From: Bacteroidales bacterium
Lineage (GTDB): Bacteria > Bacteroidota > Bacteroidia > Bacteroidales > WCHB1-69
Assembly: GCA_017443175.1 (NCBI GenBank)
Contig: JAFSOZ010000010.1
Location: forward strand, 1-53,837
DNA: 53,837 nucleotides
Reading direction: 5' to 3'
Shown: piece by piece, positions 34,771 to 42,309 of the stretch
How the letters are laid out: every line of letters begins with the position of its first letter
Numbering within the stretch: the first letter of the stretch is position 1
Position numbers and translations under genes: made by a program
Notes under the pieces: generated by a model
What the model saw: only the letters and a program-made list of their open reading frames with translations
Told to the model about the DNA's origin: nothing
Databases searched by the model: none

Positions 34771-35304
34771 CTATTTGATATTTTCTTCCACCATTTCTTT
34801 CAATGATGCGATAACATCCGGATCATTGATAGGCAGACCATCCAGAATCTCGTTCACCTCCTTGGTATCCAAAGTGTAATCCACCTCGTCATCGAGTTTG
34901 TAATGGAAGATGAAACGGATATCGGGATAGGCGGAGATGGTGAGCACAACGGTGCCGGCCAGGTCGCCCATCGGAGGCGTATCGAGGTGCGTAAGCCCAA
35001 AAATGGCGGTAACTGTGGTGCCCACGCCCTCCTGCGACTGGATGCTCATGGAGCCGCCCGTCATCTCGCTGTTCTGCTTGAGCAAAGGTAGTCCCAATCC
35101 CACTTTGCGCGTGGTTCGCGAAGTGTAGAATGGGTCGATGACCTTCTGCACGGTCTCCTCACTCATGCCGCAGCCGTTATCCTTGAAAACCAAGGTAAGC
35201 GTATCTTTTTCTGTGTCCAACAGGACCTCCAGCGTAATCTCCGTGGCTTTGGCGCGCGTGGAGTTCTGCAGGATGTCCATGATGTGCATGGATAAATCCT
35301 TCAT
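34771..35304 (-). CDS. Stand-alone HATPase (anti-sigma/histidine kinase-like ATPase)
   Basis: This 177-residue protein consists of a single GHKL ATPase domain: N box MHIMDILQNSTRAKATEI, G1 box LVFKDNGCGMSEET, F box DPFYTSRTTRK and G2 box VGLGLPLLKQN. There is no dimerisation/phosphoacceptor domain, so it resembles anti-sigma kinases of the RsbW/SpoIIAB kind rather than a sensor kinase. Such genes beside DRTGG and PHP genes are known from [FeFe]-hydrogenase clusters of clostridia and Thermotoga. It starts four bases after the DRTGG gene. Confidence 0.83.
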   Translation of the reverse strand: MKDLSMHIMDILQNSTRAKATEITLEVLLDTEKDTLTLVFKDNGCGMSEETVQKVIDPFYTSRTTRKVGLGLPLLKQNSEMTGGSMSIQSQEGVGTTVTAIFGLTHLDTPPMGDLAGTVVLTISAYPDIRFIFHYKLDDEVDYTLDTKEVNEILDGLPINDPDVIASLKEMVEENIK

Positions 35305-35308
35305 GGCA

Positions 35309-35644
35309 TTATGCGTTTAGCAATTGGTAAATCTTGCCAGCGGTTTCAAACGTCTGCTCGGAAGTACCCAGCACGGGAATTTCCTCCTCCTTGGCTTGCT
35401 CGAGCATGTCCTCGTCAGGCTTACTGCCTTTCACGAGCACCACACAGGCCAACTCCTTGAGGGAGGCAATGGCGATGACATTCTTGTGCGTCTGCAGCGT
35501 CACCCACGCATGACCCTCCTGGGCAAAGCCCATCACATCGCTGAGCAGGTCGGAAACATAACCGCCCTTGATTTCATTTCCAAGATTCTCCTCACCACAG
35601 AAAACGGTGAGATTCAATTTTTCTACTAAGTCTTTAACTGTCAT
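35309..35644 (-). CDS. DRTGG-domain protein
   Basis: This 111-residue single-domain protein has GNEIKGGYVSDLLSDVMGFA near residue 22, the DRTGG-like signature region (G-G-Y-V-S-D-L-L), and a compact alpha/beta pattern ending TAGKIYQLLNA. Stand-alone DRTGG proteins accompany HATPases and PHP proteins in hydrogenase-linked operons; the ligand is not known. It is between the PHP and HATPase genes, all on the minus strand. Confidence 0.82.
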   Translation of the reverse strand: MTVKDLVEKLNLTVFCGEENLGNEIKGGYVSDLLSDVMGFAQEGHAWVTLQTHKNVIAIASLKELACVVLVKGSKPDEDMLEQAKEEEIPVLGTSEQTFETAGKIYQLLNA

Positions 35645-35703
35645 TGTTCAGGTATTTGGTTGTTGGTTATTGGCTATTGGCCATATTAATTACTCTCTAA
35701 ACT

Positions 35704-36447
35704 CTAAACTTCAAGACGCACACACCTCCCATCCTCGCCATGCAGGGCTTTCTTGATTTCTTCAAAACTTCGCGTTTCCATCTCCAAATAACAAGGTGCA
35801 GTGCCGATTATATCGGGCAGATGGGCATCGGAGCTACGAGTGAACATCTTATTTTTCAGATATTTGTGCACTTTTAAAATTTCCTCCTTGTTGCCATGTT
35901 TCGATAATTCCACCGCATCGTAATCCAAATCGAACGGAATGAAACCCAACTGACTGATGAGGCTGGTGGTGCTTTTGTCGATATGCGCAGGCACAAACAG
36001 GCCGCCAATGGAGTGCACGAAATCGGCAATCTCGTTCACCGACTGGTCGATTGCAGAGGTAAGCAAGCGGGGCTCCTCATATACAATGTTGTACTCTTCA
36101 TCAATCTGCACTTGGTCGCCGAACACATCGGGATTATTGGGGATGTCGGGCAGATGCTCGTCCAGATAGGCCTGCAACTTATCGAGGGCCTCGTGGTCGG
36201 GCATATAGGCCAGGCAGTGCGCCTCCTCCTTGGTGGTGATTTCGGCACCGCAGAGCACAAAAATGTCGCGGTTGTGGGAGTAGTGTTCCGCCAGCCGGCA
36301 GTGGCGTGTGGAGTTGTGGTCGGTGATGGCTATCACATCTATGCCCTTCTCCAGCGCGATGGAGATGATGTTGTCGGGTGTCATCTCCAAGTCCCCGCAA
36401 GGAGAGAACAGCGTGTGCGTATGAAGGTCCGCCTTATAGATGTGCAT
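35704..36447 (-). CDS. PHP-domain metal-dependent phosphoesterase
   Basis: This 247-residue protein has the four PHP metal motifs: KADLHTHTLFSPCG (HxH), VIAITDHNST (DH), FVPAHIDKS and RSSDAHLPD (late D-x-H). The family includes TrpH-like phosphoesterases and polymerase proofreading domains. It leads the PHP-DRTGG-HATPase set, with a promoter box 22 bases upstream. The spacer to DRTGG is 59 bases, mostly low-complexity ctctaaact units. Confidence 0.88.
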   Translation of the reverse strand: MHIYKADLHTHTLFSPCGDLEMTPDNIISIALEKGIDVIAITDHNSTRHCRLAEHYSHNRDIFVLCGAEITTKEEAHCLAYMPDHEALDKLQAYLDEHLPDIPNNPDVFGDQVQIDEEYNIVYEEPRLLTSAIDQSVNEIADFVHSIGGLFVPAHIDKSTTSLISQLGFIPFDLDYDAVELSKHGNKEEILKVHKYLKNKMFTRSSDAHLPDIIGTAPCYLEMETRSFEEIKKALHGEDGRCVRLEV

Positions 36448-36469
36448 AGCCTGTTTTTAAAAGCGGTGG

Positions 36470-36477
36470 CAAAAGTA
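36470..36477 (-). promoter_or_regulatory. Bacteroidetes promoter -7 box for the PHP-DRTGG-HATPase operon
   Basis: The minus strand reads TACTTTTG, matching TAnnTTTG. Confidence 0.6.
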
Positions 36478-36571
36478 CAAAAAAACTATGGTTTTCTCCA
36501 CCTGTGATTATTTTAAAACAGCATTTGATGATTTCGGAACAGAAATCTGCAATATTGTCAGAAATACCCGT

Positions 36572-36599
36572 CATTTTGTCACCAAAATCGGACAAAATG
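36572..36599 (+). promoter_or_regulatory. Candidate upstream activator site for hsp20
   Basis: Perfect 9-base inverted repeats CATTTTGTC and GACAAAATG are separated by 10 bases. Their position, 36 bases before the -24 element of a sigma-54 promoter, suits an enhancer-binding activator. Confidence 0.55.
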
Positions 36600-36634
36600 T
36601 CCATTTTTTTCTAAAAACGTCTGGAATTTCGCCT

Positions 36635-36649
36635 TGGCACGCGCTTTGC
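36635..36649 (+). promoter_or_regulatory. Sigma-54 (-24/-12) promoter for hsp20
   Basis: TGGCACGCGCTTTGC fits the consensus TGGCACG-N4-TTGC at every fixed position. Transcription would start near 36660, leaving a leader of about 70 bases. rpoN itself is in this window at 17124-18635. I saw no second match to this strict consensus in the window. Confidence 0.82.
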
Positions 36650-36730
36650 CATATTAATTTCGGTTCGCTGAGACGAGAGCCGAGGCGGCCAAGAAAAAGA
36701 AAAGTCAAACAATTAAAAAAGGAGGATATT

Positions 36731-37156
36731 ATGTTACCTGTAATGTTCAGAAACAATTGGTTCCCGACCATGTTTGAAGATTTCATGAACAGCGACATCA
36801 TGCCGCGTACCAGCACAACCGCTCCTGCGGTCAATGTGAGGGAAGATGAAAAGGCTTACACAATGGAAGTGGCCGCACCCGGCATCAAGAAAGAGTTCTG
36901 CCGTGTGAGCATCAACGACGAGGGCAACCTCTGCGTCGCCATCGAGAACAAGATGGAGCACAAGGAGAGCGAGAAGAAACACCACTACCTGCGTCGCGAG
37001 TTCTCTTACACCAACTACGAGCAGGTTTACACACTGCCCGAAGACGTGGACAAGGACAATATCGAGGCCAAAGTGGAGAACGGCATCCTGACCGTCACTC
37101 TGCCGAAAATGCAGAAAGAGGAGCCCAAGCTCGCACGCACCATCAATATCGGATAA
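36731..37156 (+). CDS. Hsp20/alpha-crystallin small heat-shock protein
   Basis: This 141-residue chaperone has a short N-terminal arm (MLPVMFRNNWFPTMFEDFMN), an alpha-crystallin domain (residues 35-135, with YTMEVAAPGIKKEFCRV and the AxxxxGVL-like motif VENGILTVTLPK) and a short tail with RTINIG, a variant of the IxI contact motif. It holds unfolded proteins in the cytoplasm. The start at 36731 is set by the family N-terminus and by a GGAGG at 36720-36724; the open frame extends 81 codons upstream across the promoter by chance. Expression is probably sigma-54 dependent. Confidence 0.93.
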   Translation: MLPVMFRNNWFPTMFEDFMNSDIMPRTSTTAPAVNVREDEKAYTMEVAAPGIKKEFCRVSINDEGNLCVAIENKMEHKESEKKHHYLRREFSYTNYEQVYTLPEDVDKDNIEAKVENGILTVTLPKMQKEEPKLARTINIG

Positions 37157-37186
37157 TCTTCAACTGAAATCGAAGAATCAATCACT

Positions 37187-37639
37187 TCACCAGCTTATGG
37201 TGTAGTTATAGCCGCCGGAGCCTGAAGGTTTCGGCGGTTTTTTGTCTTTGACGGTTTTCTTGGCAGGTTGTAGCGTGTAGGAAATGGTGCCACCGGTTGG
37301 GGCGGGTGCGGGGGCCAGATGGAAATTGATGTTCAGTTTGCAGTTCACCTTGAGGCGGATGCCGCGGTTGCGCGCCTTGTCGTAGCGCAGCATATTCACC
37401 AGTCGCAGCGCCTCCTCATTGCAAGAGGGACAAAGTCCTTTTACTATGGTTGGGTTTTCCACGATGCCGTCATCGTTCACTTGATAGGCAATGGTGACCA
37501 CTCCCTCGATGCGCTGTTCCATGGCGTCTTGCGGATATTGCAAATGGGCTTTCACAAACTCGCGCAACGCCTTGGCACCGCCCGGATATTGAGGCTTCTC
37601 CAGAAATTTCTTCTTTTTCTTCTTGTCTTCTGTCATCAT
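37187..37639 (-). CDS. TonB C-terminal domain protein without a membrane anchor
   Basis: This 150-residue protein begins MMTEDKKKKKKFLEKPQYPG. Residues 15-110 match a TonB C-terminal domain (YPGGAKALREFVKAHLQYPQ, EGVVTIAYQVNDDGIVENPT, CPSCNEEALRLVNML). The C-terminal 40 residues are proline/lysine/glycine-rich. There is no signal peptide or membrane helix, so it cannot act as a classical periplasmic TonB as read. It converges on hsp20 and follows a small gene by 13 bases in the same direction. Confidence 0.72.
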   Translation of the reverse strand: MMTEDKKKKKKFLEKPQYPGGAKALREFVKAHLQYPQDAMEQRIEGVVTIAYQVNDDGIVENPTIVKGLCPSCNEEALRLVNMLRYDKARNRGIRLKVNCKLNINFHLAPAPAPTGGTISYTLQPAKKTVKDKKPPKPSGSGGYNYTISW

Positions 37640-37652
37640 CTCCTGATTTCTT

Positions 37653-37901
37653 TTACAATTTTTCCATCCAATGTCGGATATCCTCAATCCGCTGCCGGTA
37701 CTTCTCCGCCTGCGATTCAATAAAGTCCTCGCTGTACTTGGTATCACAGAAGCCGTTGCCGCGCGCAATGTAGGAGGGGTCATCCAACTCGTCGGCCACC
37801 TCCAGATAATTCTGCAAATACAACTCGTTCTGTTTCAACAGTTCGGGAAGACGCTCGGGCATCGTCTCTATCGTTTCACCATCAGAAAACCTGTATATCA
37901 T
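37653..37901 (-). CDS. Small conserved-looking hypothetical protein
   Basis: This 82-residue acidic, helix-rich protein starts MIYRFSDGETIETMPERLPE and has no motif I recognise. The start at 37901 was chosen because it lies just downstream of an exact promoter box (37922-37929); an in-frame ATG at 37952 lies upstream of the box. It is co-directional with, and close to, the TonB-C protein gene. It is probably real given promoter, spacing and composition. Confidence 0.6.
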   Translation of the reverse strand: MIYRFSDGETIETMPERLPELLKQNELYLQNYLEVADELDDPSYIARGNGFCDTKYSEDFIESQAEKYRQRIEDIRHWMEKL

Positions 37902-37921
37902 ATCTTTGAACAAAATCGGTA

Positions 37922-37929
37922 CAAAGATA
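37922..37929 (-). promoter_or_regulatory. Bacteroidetes promoter -7 box for the small gene and TonB-C gene
   Basis: The minus strand reads TATCTTTG. It is divergent from the ansA promoter 60 bases away. Confidence 0.6.
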
Positions 37930-37981
37930 CAAAATATGATATTTTCCCACATTTCATGCTTGAAAAATTATCAATTTAATA

Positions 37982-37989
37982 TATCTTTG
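37982..37989 (+). promoter_or_regulatory. Bacteroidetes promoter -7 box for ansA
   Basis: TATCTTTG lies 19 bases before the ATG at 38009, giving a very short leader. Confidence 0.65.
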
Positions 37990-38008
37990 CAGCCTCAAAA
38001 AAACATCA

Positions 38009-39043
38009 ATGAGTAACCGAAAAATTCTGGTCATATACACGGGAGGCACCATCGGCATGATGGTGGATCCCGACAGCAAGGCGCTCAAGCCTTTTGAATT
38101 CAAGAACATACATCAGCAGCTTCCCATGCTGCACCTTATAGAGGCAGACATTACCTTCCAGGATATGCTGCCTCTTATTGATTCATCGGACACCAATCCC
38201 GACTTCTGGGTGCGCTTGGCCAAGATGGTCGGCGAAAATTACGATAAATACGATGGCTTCGTCATCCTGCACGGCACCGACACCATGGCTTACACGGCTT
38301 CGGCGCTGAGTTTCCTGCTGGACAATCTCAGCAAGCCGGTCATCCTCACGGGTGCGCAGCTCCCGCTGGGTGTCATCCGCACCGACGGGCGACGCAACAT
38401 CCTGAACGCCATCGCCATAGCCGCCGAGTACGTGGACGACAAACCCGTCATTCAAGAAGTGTGCATCTATTTCCAGAACAACCTGTACCGCGGAAACCGC
38501 ACATATAAAGACAACGCTTCGCGCTTCAATGCCTTCTACTCACCCAACTACCCTATCATTGCCGAAGTGAACACCACAGCGGAATTCCACACCAATCTGC
38601 TGCACTACGAGGCTCCCGGCGCGCCGTTCCGCTACTATACCCGCATGGACAGCCATGTGGCACTTGTCAAGATTTACCCGGGCATCAGCGTCGAGTTCAT
38701 GCGCAATGTCTTCAACACGCCCGGCCTGCGCGCCGTGGTGATGGAGACCTTCGGCGTTGGCAACGCACCGACCTCGCCCGAATTCACCCAGATATTGCAT
38801 GATGCAGTTAATCGCGGCATCGTCATCGTCAACGTCACCCAGTGCAAGGGTGGCGGCGGTGTGGAGATGGACCGGTACGCGACAGGCAAGAACCTGGCCG
38901 ATATCGGCATCACGAGCGGTCGCGACATGACCACCGAGGCAGCGGTCACCAAGCTGATGTTCCTGCTCGGGCAATACGACACCCCCGACGATGTGCGGCG
39001 TGAGGTGGCTGTTTCGATGCGTGGGGAGATGACAATGGAATAG
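38009..39043 (+). CDS. ansA: Type I (cytoplasmic) asparaginase
   Basis: This 344-residue protein has both asparaginase catalytic triads: the N-terminal threonine in VIYTGGTIGMMVDPDSKALK and the second motif GFVILHGTDTMAYTASALSF. There is no signal peptide, so it is the cytoplasmic type I enzyme, which hydrolyses asparagine to aspartate and ammonia. The length fits. The gene is followed by a short repeat-rich spacer and the cotransporter gene. Confidence 0.95.
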   Translation: MSNRKILVIYTGGTIGMMVDPDSKALKPFEFKNIHQQLPMLHLIEADITFQDMLPLIDSSDTNPDFWVRLAKMVGENYDKYDGFVILHGTDTMAYTASALSFLLDNLSKPVILTGAQLPLGVIRTDGRRNILNAIAIAAEYVDDKPVIQEVCIYFQNNLYRGNRTYKDNASRFNAFYSPNYPIIAEVNTTAEFHTNLLHYEAPGAPFRYYTRMDSHVALVKIYPGISVEFMRNVFNTPGLRAVVMETFGVGNAPTSPEFTQILHDAVNRGIVIVNVTQCKGGGGVEMDRYATGKNLADIGITSGRDMTTEAAVTKLMFLLGQYDTPDDVRREVAVSMRGEMTME

Positions 39044-39100
39044 ATTAGAGATTAGGGGTTAGAGATGAGAGTTTAGATACATTTTGATAACTATACGAAT

Positions 39101-40804
39101 ATGACCGTTATCACTTTCTTGACGCTTTTGGGCAGTCTTGCCCTGTTGATGTTCGGCATGAAGACCATGAGTGAGGCCTTGCAGAAGTTGACTGGCGGTG
39201 GATTGCGCAAGGTGCTAAGCACCATGACCACCAACCGATTCACAGGCATCATCTCCGGAGCACTGGTCACCACAGCCGTGCAGTCATCGACAGCAACCAC
39301 AGTGCTTACTGTGAGCTTTGTCAACGCCAGCCTTCTAACGCTATCACAGGCAATCTCTGTTATTATGGGCGCAAACATCGGAACCACGGTCACCGCGTGG
39401 ATTATTGCCCTGTTCGGGTTCAACTTCCAGATGAGCGTCATCGTGTTCCCGCTGTTCGCGGTCGCCATCATGCTCTCCTACTTCAAGAGCCCCAGTGCCA
39501 AGTCATTCGGCGACTTCATCTTCGGTTTCTCGTTCCTGTTTCTGGGCATTGCCACCCTTCGCGAGAACGCCATTGCCATGGACCTGCCGCACAACGATGC
39601 CGTGATGCACTTCTTCACCGCTTGCCGCGACCTCGGGTTCCTTTCCTACGTCATATTCCTGCTGCTGGGTGGCATCCTCACTATGTGCGTGCAGTCGTCC
39701 GTCGCCATCATGGCCATCACAATGATTCTGTGTTCAACGGGCGTGGCCGACATTTACCAAGGCATTGCTTTGGTGCTGGGCGAAAACATCGGCACCACCA
39801 TCACTTCAAATATCGTGGCTTTGAACGCCAACACGTCAGCCCGCCGAGCAGCCCTCTCACACCTGATCTTCAACCTGTTCGGCGTATGCTGGATCCTCCT
39901 TGTGTTCCGTCTCTTCATCAAGATGGTCTGCTCCGCCGTGGGCTTTGATCCGACTGCAGATCTCAGCACCGACCCAAACGCTTCCACCCGCATCAACTTC
40001 GCGCTCTGCGCTTTCCATACCGCCTTCAACCTCTGCAATGTACTCATTCTCGTCTGGTTCATCCCCACCTTTGAAAAGGTGGTATGCCATCTCATCAAAG
40101 GCAAGGAGGAGGACGAGGATATGCGTCTGCGCTTCATCAGCGGTGGTTTGCTTTCGACCTCCGAGCTTTCGCTTCTGGAAGCCCGAAAGGAGATCAATCA
40201 CTTTGCTATGCGTGCACACCGCATGTTCGGTTTCGTGCCACAACTGTTTGAACTCAAGAACAATGACGAATTTGTCAAACTCTTTACCCGTATTGAAAAA
40301 TATGAGGGCATCAGCGACAACATGGAAGTGGAAATCGCCAACTATCTGAACAAAGTGTCGGAAGGACGATTGAGTCCTGAAAGTAAGACACAGATACGCT
40401 GCATGTTGCGTGAGATTTCCGAAATTGAGAGTATTTGCGACAGCTGCTACAACATGGCACGCACCATCAATCGTAAATACAAGATGCGGGAAGAGTTCAC
40501 CGACGAGCAAGTGGCCCATGTCAAGCACATTTGGGATCTTTGCGACAACGCGCTCACCCAAATGGAGCTGATTTTGGAAGACACCGACCACAAGGTGGAT
40601 CCGCGCATCTCTCTCAATATCGAGAACGAAATCAACCACTACCGAACCCAGCTCAAAGAGAACAATGTGGCGGATGTGAACGACAAGAAATACGATTATC
40701 AGACTGGTGTCACCTACATGGACTTGATCAGCGACTGCGAAAAGCTGGGCGACTACGCCATCAATGTGGTGGAGGCACACACGCAAGTCAAACTCACCAC
40801 GTAA
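39101..40804 (+). CDS. Na+/phosphate cotransporter (NptA/PNaS family) with PhoU-like tail
   Basis: This 567-residue inner-membrane protein has the two inverted QSS repeats of Na/Pi-II cotransporters: TTAVQSSTATTVLTVSF with IMGANIGTTVTAWI, and MCVQSSVAIMAITMIL with GENIGTTITSNIVAL. Residues after about 340 are soluble and helical, resembling PhoU. It would import phosphate using sodium. The cutC gene starts five bases after its stop, suggesting co-transcription. Confidence 0.93.
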   Translation: MTVITFLTLLGSLALLMFGMKTMSEALQKLTGGGLRKVLSTMTTNRFTGIISGALVTTAVQSSTATTVLTVSFVNASLLTLSQAISVIMGANIGTTVTAWIIALFGFNFQMSVIVFPLFAVAIMLSYFKSPSAKSFGDFIFGFSFLFLGIATLRENAIAMDLPHNDAVMHFFTACRDLGFLSYVIFLLLGGILTMCVQSSVAIMAITMILCSTGVADIYQGIALVLGENIGTTITSNIVALNANTSARRAALSHLIFNLFGVCWILLVFRLFIKMVCSAVGFDPTADLSTDPNASTRINFALCAFHTAFNLCNVLILVWFIPTFEKVVCHLIKGKEEDEDMRLRFISGGLLSTSELSLLEARKEINHFAMRAHRMFGFVPQLFELKNNDEFVKLFTRIEKYEGISDNMEVEIANYLNKVSEGRLSPESKTQIRCMLREISEIESICDSCYNMARTINRKYKMREEFTDEQVAHVKHIWDLCDNALTQMELILEDTDHKVDPRISLNIENEINHYRTQLKENNVADVNDKKYDYQTGVTYMDLISDCEKLGDYAINVVEAHTQVKLTT

Positions 40805-40809
40805 GCCTT

Positions 40810-41496
40810 ATGGAAATCGAGATCTGCTGCGGTTCCATCCAGTCGGCGGCCAACGCAAAGGCCGCCGGAGCAAAGCGCATCGAGTTGTGCCAGAACCTGA
40901 ACGAAGGGGGCACTACCCCATCCTACGCTGCCATCAAGCATTGCGTAGAAGAATTGCATTTGGATGTGTTTGTGCTCGTGCGCCCGCGACCGGGCAATTT
41001 TGTCTATAACGAGCTGGAAATACGAACTATGGAAGAGGATGTGCGCATTTGCAAGCAATTGGGCGTAGCGGGCATTGTGGTGGGATTCCTGCATGAAGAC
41101 GGCAGCATTGACACTGCGCTCACGCGCCGCTTCACGGAGCTTGCCGCACCGGTTCCGGTTACTTTCCACCGCGCTTTTGACAGATGCAAGGATTGGAAAA
41201 AGTCGTTGGAAGAGGTCATTCATTGTGGTTGCCGCAGAGTCCTGACCTCCGGCTGCCAGCCCACCGCCATGGAAGGAAAAGAAACACTGAAAGCGCTCGT
41301 CCAACTAGCCGGTGACCGCATCACCATTTTGGCGGGCAGCGGCGTGCGCCCGGACAACGTGCGCGAGCTCGTGACCTACACAGGCGTGCGCGAAGTGCAC
41401 GGCTCGTGCAAAGTGCAAACCAAGGGCGGCTACGACGAAACGTGCGCCGAAGAGGTGGTCGCGCTGCTAAAGAATGCCTCAACCATAACACGATAA
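40810..41496 (+). CDS. cutC: CutC family protein
   Basis: This 228-residue TIM-barrel protein opens MEIEICCGSIQSAANAKAAG and contains KRIELCQNLNEGGTTPSYA, VLVRPRPGNFVYNELEIRTM, VTFHRAFDRCKDW and ILAGSGVRPDNVREL, all typical of CutC. The family was linked to copper homeostasis; the reaction is not established. The start at 40810 lies five bases after the cotransporter stop. A longer open frame in the same phase begins inside that gene and is not real. Confidence 0.94.
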   Translation: MEIEICCGSIQSAANAKAAGAKRIELCQNLNEGGTTPSYAAIKHCVEELHLDVFVLVRPRPGNFVYNELEIRTMEEDVRICKQLGVAGIVVGFLHEDGSIDTALTRRFTELAAPVPVTFHRAFDRCKDWKKSLEEVIHCGCRRVLTSGCQPTAMEGKETLKALVQLAGDRITILAGSGVRPDNVRELVTYTGVREVHGSCKVQTKGGYDETCAEEVVALLKNASTITR

Positions 41497-41558
41497 CTCC
41501 GTGTCAAAAAATATCCTAATGACACGAATCCGTTAAAAGAAACAAAATCGATTATCTT

Positions 41559-42215
41559 CTAAATCAAGAGAAAGAGAAAGAGTTGCAAGAAGCACGTAAT
41601 TTCCGTAAAGAAGATCCACGCATTGTGGGAACCGCCGGAGGGATATTTACTATTATAAACCGCCTTCACCCGAGAACCGAACAAAATGGACAAACAGTAA
41701 ATCACCAAACTGGCTATTACAGTGATTTTTGCCGTAATCCAAAAATACATCGAACTAAAAAGTATTCCTCCTACAGCACTAATATAATGGGCCAACTTTT
41801 TCCAACCGTACTTAAACAGAGTACTGGGCTTGAATTGCTCAATCAATTGCTGTTTGATAACGGCAATAGGATGTTCTTCCTCAAGTATATCCAGCGTCTC
41901 TTCATCGCCTTTAGCAATACATTTCTCGCTATTGGGCTCTTTCGGACCGGATTTGTAACAGCCACAGATCCCAATGGAAACCATGGCGACCCAGTTAGCT
42001 ACGGCGAACCACTTCAACCCAATCGGAGCCACGATATACCAATAAATGCAAAACGGGGTAGCCGTGAAGAAACACCATGCTGCAAACAGCCAATCCCACT
42101 TTTTGCTCAACAAATAGTAGGTCTCAGAAAGTGTAGTAGGAACACCAAACTTGCACAACACGAAGATGATGTAACTCATCCACAATATCACACTAATGAT
42201 AGGCAATGCAATCAT
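41559..42215 (-). CDS. Orphan polytopic membrane protein
   Basis: This 218-residue protein starts MIALPIISVILWMSYIIFVL and has about six membrane segments in two groups of three, separated by a charged loop (about residues 85-130, rich in Glu and Lys). I do not recognise the family. The base composition is more AT-rich than the neighbours. It has an exact promoter box at 42253-42260 and is divergent from the transglutaminase-like gene. Function unknown. Confidence 0.7.
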   Translation of the reverse strand: MIALPIISVILWMSYIIFVLCKFGVPTTLSETYYLLSKKWDWLFAAWCFFTATPFCIYWYIVAPIGLKWFAVANWVAMVSIGICGCYKSGPKEPNSEKCIAKGDEETLDILEEEHPIAVIKQQLIEQFKPSTLFKYGWKKLAHYISAVGGILFSSMYFWITAKITVIASLVIYCLSILFGSRVKAVYNSKYPSGGSHNAWIFFTEITCFLQLFLFLLI

Positions 42216-42252
42216 TTTTACAATCCTTGAATACCTTCACAATTTTGCCCTG

Positions 42253-42260
42253 CAAAAATA
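42253..42260 (-). promoter_or_regulatory. Bacteroidetes promoter -7 box for the orphan membrane protein
   Basis: The minus strand reads TATTTTTG, 38 bases before the ATG at 42215. Confidence 0.6.
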
Positions 42261-42280
42261 AAAAAAATCTCAAAAAGATG

Positions 42281-42288
42281 TATCTTTG
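42281..42288 (+). promoter_or_regulatory. Bacteroidetes promoter -7 box for the transglutaminase-like gene
   Basis: TATCTTTG lies 22 bases before the ATG at 42310. It overlaps the apparent earlier ATG at 42286, which supports the later start. Confidence 0.65.
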
Positions 42289-42309
42289 CAACTCCATAAT
42301 GTAAAAAAA

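Noticed and set aside
35646-35712. A regulatory leader between PHP and DRTGG
   Set aside because: The spacer is low-complexity repeat sequence of the kind seen in other spacers and has no promoter box or stable hairpin.
36488-36730. An 81-codon N-terminal extension of Hsp20
   Set aside because: It crosses the sigma-54 promoter and its activator site; the family N-terminus begins at 36731 behind a GGAGG.
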